25,453 nt of DNA from DATNBT01 sp964579765 (GCA_964579765.1 CAZOIK010000443.1:1-25453), one strand, 5' to 3'. Shown: positions 15,600-22,344, counted from the stretch's first letter. Numbers and translations: made by a program. Notes: a model not told the origin generated them from the letters alone.

Positions 15600-16856
15600 A
15601 TGACGGCCAGGAGAAAGACACCGGTCTTGCACGCCACGTCGCGGGTCCTCCGGGTGTTAGTGGTGGTCTGCGGACTCGCCGTGCTGGGCGCGGTCGTCGT
15701 CGATGCCGGCAGAGCCGCTTTCGCGCCCCCGCTCCCGCCGGCGCCAGCGCCGCCCGCTGCGACACAGGATGCCGACGCCACGGCCGCGGCCCTGACCACA
15801 CAGCTCGCGCAGGACCGCGTGGAGCTCGACGCTTACGGCAAACAGCTCGCGACGTACGAAAAAGAGCTCGATACGCTGAACAAGCTGGCCGCCGTCCTGA
15901 TCGGCCTCGGCGCACTCTATGCGATCGTCCTGGGCGTTGCGCAGTATCAGACACTCAAAGACAACATCGAGCGGGCAGACAAGGCAATCGACGACGCCCG
16001 GGAGCGGTCGGAGAGGAGCGCGGAAGAGGTCAAGGCCGTGTACACGGATCTTCAGAAGAGCTACCCGATGATGAGGGGGCTTGGCCAGGCGCTCGACGAC
16101 ATCGTCAGCGAGCAGGAGCGTCTGCTGGTCACGACCGAGGTGCTGGAGATCGCCGAGACGTACGAGAGCCTCGCCGCCGAGGCGCGCTTCCGGTTCGTGA
16201 GCACCGAGAATCTGTTGCCGCTTTACGACCATTTCACCGGGACCGAGACGCGGCTGTCGGAGATGTTTCGCGGGGTCGGTCGCTTCTACATGGCGAAGTA
16301 CGCGTGGATGAAACGAACGCCGCCCGCCCCCTCGCCGAAGGAATCACCCGAGCTGATGCGCGCAAGGTACTATCTCGAGCGTGCGTTGCGGTTCAACGCG
16401 CACAATTACGCCTGCCTGAACGATCTGGGCTGGGTCAGCGACGAGCTCGGCAACGTGCGGGATGCCGAATGCCACTATCAACTCAGCTACGAGTTGCAGA
16501 AGAATCAGCAGCGGGCGCAATACAACCTCGCCATTCTCGTCGGCGCGAACGATCTGACGCGCGCGGTGGCCCTGCTGACGCAGGCCATCGCCGAAAAGAA
16601 CTGGGAACGGCATCCGTCGGGCACGCGCGTCCGCGATCTGCACTACAACCGCGCGTGTTACTACAGCCTGCTTGGCGCCAAAACCACGGACCTCAGGTGC
16701 GCCGATCTGGCGCTGGCGGACCTGCGCGAGGGCTGCAAGGAGCCCAACGAGGAAACGAAGAGAATCTTCCCGGGAGATTTGCAGGGCGACCTGAAGTGGC
16801 TGCGCGGACAGCGGCCGAAGGAAGTGGCGGAGATCGAGACGCAGGTCACAGGGTGA
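15600..16856 (+). CDS. Membrane protein with two TM helices, coiled coil and TPR-like C-terminal region
   Basis: Unrecognised 418-aa protein. It has a hydrophobic helix at about 17-38 and a Pro/Ala-rich stretch (41-57). A coiled-coil-like segment (62-95) precedes a second hydrophobic helix (96-115) and another long charged helix (116-150). The layout suggests that the 39-95 loop is periplasmic and the C-terminal part cytoplasmic, which is inferred. From about residue 250 to 340 the sequence has tetratricopeptide-like pairs of helices (ARYYLERALRFNAHNYACLNDLG and the following block, which ends in YNLAILV), fitting a protein-interaction role. The ATG at 15600 is preceded by a -10-like TAGATT rather than a Shine-Dalgarno. 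The stop codon lies inside a strong hairpin. No enzymatic motif is seen. Confidence 0.8.
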   Translation: MTARRKTPVLHATSRVLRVLVVVCGLAVLGAVVVDAGRAAFAPPLPPAPAPPAATQDADATAAALTTQLAQDRVELDAYGKQLATYEKELDTLNKLAAVLIGLGALYAIVLGVAQYQTLKDNIERADKAIDDARERSERSAEEVKAVYTDLQKSYPMMRGLGQALDDIVSEQERLLVTTEVLEIAETYESLAAEARFRFVSTENLLPLYDHFTGTETRLSEMFRGVGRFYMAKYAWMKRTPPAPSPKESPELMRARYYLERALRFNAHNYACLNDLGWVSDELGNVRDAECHYQLSYELQKNQQRAQYNLAILVGANDLTRAVALLTQAIAEKNWERHPSGTRVRDLHYNRACYYSLLGAKTTDLRCADLALADLREGCKEPNEETKRIFPGDLQGDLKWLRGQRPKEVAEIETQVTG

Positions 16857-16870
16857 CCTGCGTCAGATCT
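16831..16870 (+). terminator. Very stable hairpin spanning the stop codon
   Basis: GACGCAGGTCAC (16838-16849) pairs perfectly with GTGACCTGCGTC (16853-16864) around an AGG loop. Outside it, AGATC (16831-16835) pairs with GATCT (16866-16870) across a small internal loop. That makes 17 pairs in total. The TGA stop (16854-16856) is in the 3' arm. The U-tract expected of a classic intrinsic terminator is poor (ATCTTCGGCTTGG), so it could instead be an mRNA 3'-end stabiliser. Confidence 0.5.
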
Positions 16871-17168
16871 TCGGCTTGGCTCTCAGTTCGCTCATAACTA
16901 AATCTTACGCCTGCCCCGACGCCGCTTCAAGCAGGCCGCCCTGCAACCGCGGGCGTCAGTTCGAGCTGACCTGAACGACGCGTCACACGCCTCGCCGATC
17001 CCACTCTCGGAACTTCCGCGCGCGCTTCGAGTTCCGGCAACGCGAGGTCCTCGCCTGGCGCGGTCTCATCCTTGCCCTGGCGACGTGCGACCTTGGTGCG
17101 GCGTCACCCCCGCCGTCGGGCGCGACCTCCCAGTCGGTTCCTGGCCGTCGCCGCCCAAGGTCCCCATT
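16871..17168. other. About 300 bases without a convincing gene
   Basis: No open frame here shows a recognisable protein. An AT-richer patch (about 16890-16906) could hold a weak promoter: TTGGCT at 16876-16881 and TAAATC at 16899-16904, 17 bases apart, four and three of six matches. A 6-bp hairpin with one G-U pair is at 16955-16970. The rest is C-rich spacer that may be a long 5' leader of the ComEA-like gene, which has its own strong Shine-Dalgarno (AAGGAGGA, 17169-17176). Confidence 0.4.
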
Positions 17169-17181
17169 CAAGGAGGACCGC

Positions 17182-17526
17182 ATGTTTCGTCACTGTCTGA
17201 ACGCGCTCGTCGTCGTGTCCCTGCTCGCCGCCGCGCCACATGCCGTCGCCGCTCAGTCGGCCCGTCGTGCCTCAGCGAAGACGGAAGCCGCCGCCGGCAT
17301 CGTCAACATCAACACCGCGTCCGCCGTCGATCTCGAAGCGCTGCCCGGCATCGGCGCCAAGACGGCCGCGCGCATCGTCGAGTACCGGCAGAAGAACGGG
17401 CCGTTCAAGAAGGTCGAGGAGCTGATGAACGTCCGCGGCGTCGGCGAGAAGAACTTCCTCAAGCTGAAGCCGCAGATCGCCGTCGCCTCGAAGACCGACG
17501 CGCCCGGCGTTCCCGCCGCGAAGTAG
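17182..17526 (+). CDS. Exported ComEA-like helix-hairpin-helix DNA-binding protein
   Basis: A 114-aa protein: signal peptide at about 1-24 (hydrophobic core LVVVSLLAAA, cut near AVAA-QS), a short Ala/Lys-rich linker, then the ComEA-type HhH unit. The core reads VNINTASAVDLEALPGIGAKTAARI, with NTA and PGIG exactly as in competence proteins, and the second half is KVEELMNVRGVGEKNFLKLKP. ComEA-type proteins bind double-stranded DNA in the periplasm during uptake; small single-domain forms are widespread and not always tied to competence. The ATG at 17182 follows a strong AAGGAGGA Shine-Dalgarno. The TAG stop is three bases before the next gene, in the same reading frame. Confidence 0.9.
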   Translation: MFRHCLNALVVVSLLAAAPHAVAAQSARRASAKTEAAAGIVNINTASAVDLEALPGIGAKTAARIVEYRQKNGPFKKVEELMNVRGVGEKNFLKLKPQIAVASKTDAPGVPAAK

Positions 17527-17529
17527 CCC

Positions 17530-18096
17530 GTGACGATCGGAGAGCTGGTGGTGGTGCTGGGGCTCATTGCCACGGTCACGGCCACCGCGCTGCCCGAGAT
17601 GCAGGCTGGCCTCGACGATGCGCGCGTGGCGGGCGCTGCGCGCTACCTGTCGTCGAGGCTCGCCGACACGCGGATGAACGCGGTGCAGCGGTCGGTGGAA
17701 GTCGCGATTCGGTTCTCCCTGTCGAACGGCAGGTACTCATTTGCCGCTTACGCCGACGGCAACGGCAACGGCGTCACGAGCCGTGACATTTCCCGCGGCG
17801 TCGATCGCCAGCTGCTTCCGGCCGAACGGCTGTCGGACAACTTCCGCAACGTGGACTTCGGGACGCAGCCCGGATTGCCCGGCATCGAACCTGGCGACGC
17901 GCCGCCTGGATCCGATCCGATCAAGCTCGGGACGAGCAACTCGGCGAGCTTCAGCCCGCTCGGCAGCTCGTCGTCTGGAACCGTCTATGTGACCGGTCCG
18001 TCGCGCGCGCAGTACGCCGTTCGCGTGTTCGGCGGCACGGGGAAGATTCGCGTCTATCGATTCGACCGCCGTGCCGCGAAGTGGTTCCCGGGGTAA
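17530..18096 (+). CDS. GspH/FimT-like type IV pseudopilin lacking a prepilin leader
   Basis: A 188-aa protein with the hydrophobic N-terminal helix of type IV pilin-like proteins (TIGELVVVLGLIATVTATALPEM) and the DARVAGAARYLSSRLADTRM helix. It has the DGNGNGV loop and a C-terminal beta strand block (GTVYVTGP...AVRVFGGTGKIRVYRFD) typical of GspH/FimT minor pilins. The start GTG encodes the residue at mature position +1 and Glu is residue 5, as in a processed pilin. There is no basic leader or Gly(-1), and an in-frame stop lies two codons upstream, so no leader can be added in this frame. It follows the ComEA-like gene in the same frame. A role in DNA uptake or a type II/IV pilus is inferred. 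Confidence 0.82.
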   Translation: MTIGELVVVLGLIATVTATALPEMQAGLDDARVAGAARYLSSRLADTRMNAVQRSVEVAIRFSLSNGRYSFAAYADGNGNGVTSRDISRGVDRQLLPAERLSDNFRNVDFGTQPGLPGIEPGDAPPGSDPIKLGTSNSASFSPLGSSSSGTVYVTGPSRAQYAVRVFGGTGKIRVYRFDRRAAKWFPG

Positions 18097-18157
18097 TCGA
18101 GCGCGTGGGTAGCAACGACACAGCGCCAGGTCGGCAGCACGACGCCGTCAGCGACTT

Positions 18158-19663
18158 ATGAGCATTTTGCGAACGAATTTCGGTGGCACTCGATTTGGTT
18201 CAGCTGCGGCCATGCTGCCATCAGAACCGACGACAGGCATGCCGGCAGACGCGCATCCGCCGCGCCGCCGCGACAGACGGCGCGGGTTCGCGGAGCTGCT
18301 GGCGATTCTGGCGCGATGCGTCGATCACCGCGGCGACGTCTCGTGCATGCGTGGCGCATTCGAGGACGCGCTGGCGCGCATCGTCCCTGTGCGCACCGTC
18401 CGCCTGCGCGAAGCGGCCCATCGCTGGCCGGCCTCTTCAGGGGCTGTGCAGGACGGGGAAGTGGTCGCGCTCGACGTGCCGGGCGGCGATCCCGACGCTC
18501 CGCCCGCGGCGCTCGAGGCAGCGTTTCCGCCCGGCACGCGGATTGGCGAATGGGACTTTCAAACGCTCGGGATGGCGGCGCACGTGGGTGCGCTCGTGCT
18601 CGAGATCGAGCGCATCCGCACGCAGCTCCAGCGCCTCGGTGCCTCGGCACTCCCGTCGGCGAAGCGTGACACTGCGGGCCCACTCGTCGGCTCCACGCCC
18701 GCGATGCAGCAGCTCCGCGACACCATCGCACGCGTGGCCGGCACGGATTTCACCGTGCTGCTCGAAGGCGAAAGCGGCGTCGGCAAGGAGCTCGTCGCGC
18801 GGCAGATTCACGAAATGAGCCGGCGCCGCGGCGGCCCCTTCGTCGCCGTCAACTGCGCGGCGATCGTGGAGACGCTGCTCGAAGCCGAGCTGTTCGGCAT
18901 CGAAGAGCGTACCGCAACAGGCGTCCGTGGCCGGCGCGGCAAGTTCGAGGCGGCAGCCGGCGGCACTCTGTTTCTCGACGAGGTGTCGGACCTGTCGCAG
19001 TCGGCGCAGGCCAAGCTGCTGCGCACGCTCCAGGACCTGTCCGTCGAGCGCGTCGGCGGACAGGGCGCGCAGCGCGTGGACGTGCGCATTGTCGCGGCGA
19101 CGAATCGCGCGCTCTCGGGGCTCGTCGATCAGCAGCTCTTTCGCAGGGATCTCTACTACCGGCTCAGTGGAGTAGACGTTCGCGTGCCGTCCCTGCGCGA
19201 GCGGCAAGACGACGTGCTGGAGCTGACGCGACATTTCCTCGACCGCCACCGCGCGACGCGTTCGCTCGAGTTGTCAGCCGCCGCCGCCGAGGCGCTTTCG
19301 TCATATCCGTGGCCGGGCAACGTACGCGAACTGGAGCGTCTCGTCGAGCGCGTCGTCGCTCTCAGCCGGTCCGACGTGATTGCGCTGGAGGATCTTCCAG
19401 CGGCCGTGCGCGGCGATCACGCCGCGATTCTCGCCCTCTCGCTCGATCGCGGGGAAACGCTGCGCGACTGGAGCCGCCGGTACACGCGCCTCGTTGTGGA
19501 TCGCTGCCAGGGGAATAAGCGGCAGGCGTGCCGCGTGTTGGGCATCACCTATCACACGCTCCAGTCGTACTTGAAAACCGACGCGTCCGACGACTGGGGG
19601 AGCGATACCGGGTCGGGGGACGAGGGCGAAGGACGAGTGCGTGAAGCCGCGGCACATGCGTAG
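18158..19663 (+). CDS. AAA+ activator (NtrC type) with a degenerate sigma54-contact loop
   Basis: A 501-aa bacterial enhancer-binding-protein relative. Residues 1-170 form an N-terminal domain without receiver motifs (no phospho-acceptor pattern), perhaps GAF-like. The AAA+ domain is clear: Walker A GESGVGK (204-210), NCAAIVETLLEAELFG, Walker B GTLFLDEVSDLS, and the VRIVAATNR and RRDLYYRL segments. A C-terminal Fis-type HTH (NKRQACRVLGITYHTLQSYLK) is present. Where GAFTGA should be, it reads RTATGV (251-256), so the Phe that contacts sigma54 is gone. Start is uncertain: the first 18 codons are unusually AT-rich, and the ATG at 18212 is an equally good choice. It stands just upstream of the peptide/ABC module, with a hairpin after its stop. 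Confidence 0.88.
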   Translation: MSILRTNFGGTRFGSAAAMLPSEPTTGMPADAHPPRRRDRRRGFAELLAILARCVDHRGDVSCMRGAFEDALARIVPVRTVRLREAAHRWPASSGAVQDGEVVALDVPGGDPDAPPAALEAAFPPGTRIGEWDFQTLGMAAHVGALVLEIERIRTQLQRLGASALPSAKRDTAGPLVGSTPAMQQLRDTIARVAGTDFTVLLEGESGVGKELVARQIHEMSRRRGGPFVAVNCAAIVETLLEAELFGIEERTATGVRGRRGKFEAAAGGTLFLDEVSDLSQSAQAKLLRTLQDLSVERVGGQGAQRVDVRIVAATNRALSGLVDQQLFRRDLYYRLSGVDVRVPSLRERQDDVLELTRHFLDRHRATRSLELSAAAAEALSSYPWPGNVRELERLVERVVALSRSDVIALEDLPAAVRGDHAAILALSLDRGETLRDWSRRYTRLVVDRCQGNKRQACRVLGITYHTLQSYLKTDASDDWGSDTGSGDEGEGRVREAAAHA

Positions 19664-19672
19664 TGCCGCGCA

Positions 19673-19690
19673 CGCCGGGTGTCTCCGGCG
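19673..19690 (+). terminator. Short hairpin after the activator gene
   Basis: CGCCGG (19673-19678) pairs with CCGGCG (19685-19690), with one further G-U pair inside, starting ten bases after the activator stop. There is no U-tract, so termination is only a guess; the hairpin may separate regulator and module transcripts. Confidence 0.3.
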
Positions 19691-19798
19691 ACAACGGCGA
19701 ACGAGGCGGGCAGCGGAGTGGCGCTGTGAGGTCGCACGTTCGTTGACAACGCGGCACGCGGGAAGGCGCGCCGCAGACCATCGGTCGAAAGGAGTGAC

Positions 19799-20038
19799 AT
19801 GGCGTCGAAACTCTTCATGCGACGGGCAATTCTCGCGGCGGTGGCGGTCATCACGCTGGTCGGCAGCAGGCCGGCGTTCGCGCAGGCTCCCCCCACGTCA
19901 GACCAGTGCATGACGCAGCTGATGAACTGCTACTACTGGGCGGCGTTGCAGAGCGGGTTCTGGACCATCTGGGCCTCCGGCATCGACTGCGAAACTCGCG
20001 CGGCTGAATGCCTCCGATTGGCAATCATGGGCCGCTGA
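19799..20038 (+). CDS. Small secreted peptide with a twin CX6C pattern
   Basis: Unrecognised 79-aa protein with a strong Shine-Dalgarno (AAGGAG, 19789-19794, four bases before the ATG). A classical signal peptide spans 1-28 (basic MRRA, hydrophobic ILAAVAVITLVG, cut after RPAFA). The mature part, about 51 residues, has exactly four Cys: 37, 44, 64 and 71, giving C-x6-C, 19 residues, C-x6-C. Cys pairs seven residues apart lie on one face of a helix, so two antiparallel helices clamped by two disulfides (37-71 and 44-64) are a natural model. The segment between is rich in aromatic residues (YYWAALQSGFWTIW). It lies between an AAA+ regulator and an exported protein plus ABC transporter. A secreted effector, signal or structural peptide is possible; none is proven. 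Confidence 0.72.
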   Translation: MASKLFMRRAILAAVAVITLVGSRPAFAQAPPTSDQCMTQLMNCYYWAALQSGFWTIWASGIDCETRAAECLRLAIMGR

Positions 20039-20047
20039 CTGGAGCAC

Positions 20048-20076
20048 GACCGGGGGCGGCGGCGCCGCTCCCGGTC
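20048..20076 (+). terminator. Strong G+C hairpin between the peptide gene and the rest of the module
   Basis: GACCGGGGGCGGC (20048-20060) pairs with GCCGCTCCCGGTC (20064-20076): 13 pairs with one G-U and a three-base loop. It starts ten bases after the peptide stop. No U-tract follows (CACAGAAGAC), so it may be an mRNA stabiliser, processing point or attenuator rather than a full terminator. Confidence 0.45.
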
Positions 20077-20087
20077 CACAGAAGACA

Positions 20088-20987
20088 ATGAAGATGTTCC
20101 TCATCGGGTCGCTGCTCGCTGTCGCCATGGCCGCCGACGCGCCGCAGCTTCGCCAGCACATGCCGCGGACCTCGGGTGCCGTAGACAGCCACGTGCTGGT
20201 CGGTCGCGCACGCTGCGGCGAGACGACCTGGCTGCTCACGGACGCGCCTGCGCTCGTGCGCATCGCGACGGCCGAACGCCGGATTGTCACGGCGCCGATT
20301 CGCGGCCTCGACCGCGACGACCGGCCCTTCGGGCTGGCCTGCCTGCGCGGCGACCTCTGGACGCTGGGCGGATTTCGCGGTCTGCTCCGACTGTCGCCCG
20401 ACGCCATCGTCGTGTCGCGTGTGAAGCTGCGTCAGCCACGTTTGAGCGTCTTCGGGACGGAAGACTCGCTGCTGTTTCTGCAACTGCCGACGTCAGCCGG
20501 CATGCCGCTGCTGACAAGGGCCTCTCCGGCCGACGCGAACCGGCAGACGCCATGGCCGGGTGTCATTTCGGCTGAGGCATCGACCGCGCAGGCGGCGATC
20601 TCGTCGGCCCTCGTGACGTGCGGCCTTGCGTTTCGCCAGCATCTGCCGTGCTGGGCGGCGTCCGACGCCCGAATCTCGATCGCAGATGGCACCGCCTCGC
20701 ACACGACGTTCCTGGCACCGCGGTTTCTCGGCACTCTCGCCATCGACCCGACGACTCCCATCTGGGACGTCGCGCTGACCTCGCCGGTCGATGGGTGGGT
20801 TCTGACGTCCACCGTGGCCGGTCCGGCGGGTCGGCGTGCCGGGGGCCGGCTGACCCGCGTCGGCCCGCGGGGCGACGACATGGGCCATCTCGATCTTGCA
20901 CCGCGAGCGCGGGTAATCCTCAGCGCCACCGATCGCTCGGCGCTCGTGCTGACGGCGACGGGAACGCTTCTGGAGGTGACGCCATGA
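20088..20987 (+). CDS. Exported protein of unknown function, beta-rich (possible propeller)
   Basis: Unrecognised 299-aa protein. The N-terminus is a short signal peptide (MKMFLIGSLLAVAMAADA). The mature part has repeated short strand-like blocks (TTWLLTDAPALVRIAT, GDLWTLGGFRGLLRLSPDAIV, GTLLEVTP), reminiscent of beta-propeller blades, and four Cys (43, 85, 178, 188) that may form two disulfides. No catalytic motif is visible. The start at 20088 has no clear Shine-Dalgarno; an in-frame ATG lies two codons later. Its stop overlaps the permease ATG by four bases, so it belongs to the transporter operon and may be its periplasmic partner. That role is an inference. Confidence 0.7.
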   Translation: MKMFLIGSLLAVAMAADAPQLRQHMPRTSGAVDSHVLVGRARCGETTWLLTDAPALVRIATAERRIVTAPIRGLDRDDRPFGLACLRGDLWTLGGFRGLLRLSPDAIVVSRVKLRQPRLSVFGTEDSLLFLQLPTSAGMPLLTRASPADANRQTPWPGVISAEASTAQAAISSALVTCGLAFRQHLPCWAASDARISIADGTASHTTFLAPRFLGTLAIDPTTPIWDVALTSPVDGWVLTSTVAGPAGRRAGGRLTRVGPRGDDMGHLDLAPRARVILSATDRSALVLTATGTLLEVTP

Positions 20988-21688
20988 CTCGTCCGAGTGA
21001 TCTTCGCGTCCTCAGCCTTCTCGTCCGGCCGTCGCCGGCCCTGTTCGCCGCCAATGCCGCCATCGTCGTATGGGCGGGCTATCTCGCGGTGACCGCGCCG
21101 GAGGACCTCCGCGGGCCGTATGTCGTGCTGCTGTTGTTGCAGGCCTTCACCGCGTCGAGCGGATATGCCGCGCGCGCCCGGCGCGGATACTTCGATCAGC
21201 TGCTTGCCGGTCGGGCTGACCGCCGCACGTTCGCGCTGGCGCATGCCGTGGTCTCAATCGGCCTTGGCATCTCGACGTGGATCATCGTCAGCATGATCGA
21301 CGCGCTTGGAGGCGCCGTGCACTGGCCGTTGGGACTGACGCCGCGCGCGCTTGCGGCCGTCGTCTACATCTCCTTGACGGCGTGGGCGTTCTCGGTCCCG
21401 TTCTCAAAGTACGCCGCGGGGGTCGTCTGGCTGCTGGCGGCCATTGTCCTCGCGGGATCGGGCAAGCTGCTCGACATACGCATGGCCTATGCGGGGGCGG
21501 TCAACGTGTCGGACGGCCTCGCGCACGCGCTTCCGGCGGCGCTGGTGTTTCCACCGTTTCTCGTGGGCGAGCCGTCTACGCCACCCTGGGTGGTGACAGG
21601 CGTCGTGCTCGTGGCCGCCGTCATCGCGCTCGTCGGGGGGGCCGTGTTCATCGCGCGCACCGACGTGCCGCTCGAGGACGCAGAATGA
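20984..21688 (+). CDS. ABC-2-type transporter permease
   Basis: A 234-aa integral membrane protein with about six hydrophobic helices, near 19-38, 44-63, 83-105, 122-140, 142-158 and 208-228. The cytoplasmic segment ARRGYFDQLLAGRADRRTF after the second helix fits the coupling region of ABC-2 permeases (basic residues, then G-x-x-D-x-L-L). The ATG at 20984 has a good Shine-Dalgarno (GGAGG, 20972-20976, seven bases upstream) and overlaps the previous stop. The stop in turn overlaps the ATPase ATG, so the pair is translationally coupled. It is shorter than many permeases, so it probably acts as a dimer. The transported substrate is unknown. Confidence 0.82.
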   Translation: MTRPSDLRVLSLLVRPSPALFAANAAIVVWAGYLAVTAPEDLRGPYVVLLLLQAFTASSGYAARARRGYFDQLLAGRADRRTFALAHAVVSIGLGISTWIIVSMIDALGGAVHWPLGLTPRALAAVVYISLTAWAFSVPFSKYAAGVVWLLAAIVLAGSGKLLDIRMAYAGAVNVSDGLAHALPAALVFPPFLVGEPSTPPWVVTGVVLVAAVIALVGGAVFIARTDVPLEDAE

Positions 21689-22344
21689 CGCCGCGATGCA
21701 TGGTGATGGCCGTGTCGAAACGCTACGGGCGCCAGTGGGCGGTGCGCGAGGTCACGTTCGATGTCAACTGCGCGTCGATCGTCGGCCTCGTCGGCCCGAA
21801 CGGCGCCGGCAAGACCACGCTGCTTCGCGTGATGGCCAGGCTGCTGCGGCCGTCGTCTGGAGCCGTGACGCTCGCGTGCGAGCAGGCCTCGATCGCGTAC
21901 TTCGGCGGCGAGCGGACGATGCCGCCTGAGCTGACGGTCGCCCGCTGGCGCCGACTGTGGCGCATGCGGAGCGAAGAGGGGGCGCGCTCCAAGCGCATCG
22001 GCTCGTTGTCGCGCGGCATGCGCCAGCGGCTTGGCCTCGAGACCGTGTTCGCGCACGCGGCAGAGCGGCAATCGCTGGTCCTGCTCGACGAGCCGTGGGA
22101 AGGCCTCGATCCCGACGCGTCCGACTGGCTCTCGGCGCGCCTCCTCGACCTCCGCGCCGCCGGCGGTGCGGCCCTCGTGTCGTCGCATCGGATGCACGAC
22201 CTCGCCGCCGCGTGCGATCGCTGTCTGTTCATGGGCGGCGGCAAGATCGTCGGCCGCGTGGAGATGCCGGCCACCTCGCCCGTCGATCGATCGGCCATGC
22301 TGCTCGAGGCGTTCGAGCGCGCACGAATGATGCCCGTCGCCTGA
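21685..22344 (+). CDS. ABC transporter ATP-binding protein with atypical Q-loop and signature
   Basis: A 219-aa ATPase subunit. Walker A is GPNGAGKTT (Lys43), the signature is LSRGM (108-112, usual LSGGQ), and Walker B is LVLLDEPWEGLD (Asp135, Glu136). The switch His is His168 in SSHRMHD. The Q-loop position reads AYFGGERTMPPELT, so the usual Gln appears to be absent. The size fits exporters with ABC-2 permeases (BcrA/CcmA style). It overlaps the permease gene by four bases. Such ATPase-permease pairs often serve export or self-immunity, here possibly linked to the secreted peptide upstream; this is inference. ATPase identity is firm. Confidence 0.9.
   Translation: MTPRCMVMAVSKRYGRQWAVREVTFDVNCASIVGLVGPNGAGKTTLLRVMARLLRPSSGAVTLACEQASIAYFGGERTMPPELTVARWRRLWRMRSEEGARSKRIGSLSRGMRQRLGLETVFAHAAERQSLVLLDEPWEGLDPDASDWLSARLLDLRAAGGAALVSSHRMHDLAAACDRCLFMGGGKIVGRVEMPATSPVDRSAMLLEAFERARMMPVA

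Noticed and set aside
15540..15632. Upstream extension of the sulfatase frame on the minus strand.
   Set aside because: It would place 31 residues before the Tat signal and overlap the divergent gene; the ATG at 15539 has a good -10 box and exposes the signal.
16983..17183. 66-codon minus-strand frame in the gap before the ComEA-like gene.
   Set aside because: Arg-rich, no Shine-Dalgarno and no domain; typical of chance frames in G+C-rich spacer.
18184..18200. Sigma54-like site TGGCAC-N5-TTGG near the start of the activator.
   Set aside because: The -12 element is GG rather than the near-invariant GC, and the regulator itself lacks GAFTGA.
19743..19771. Perfect TTGACA upstream of the peptide gene as a promoter -35.
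   Set aside because: The -10 positions 16-19 bases downstream are pure G/C; no matching hexamer was found, so no promoter is called.
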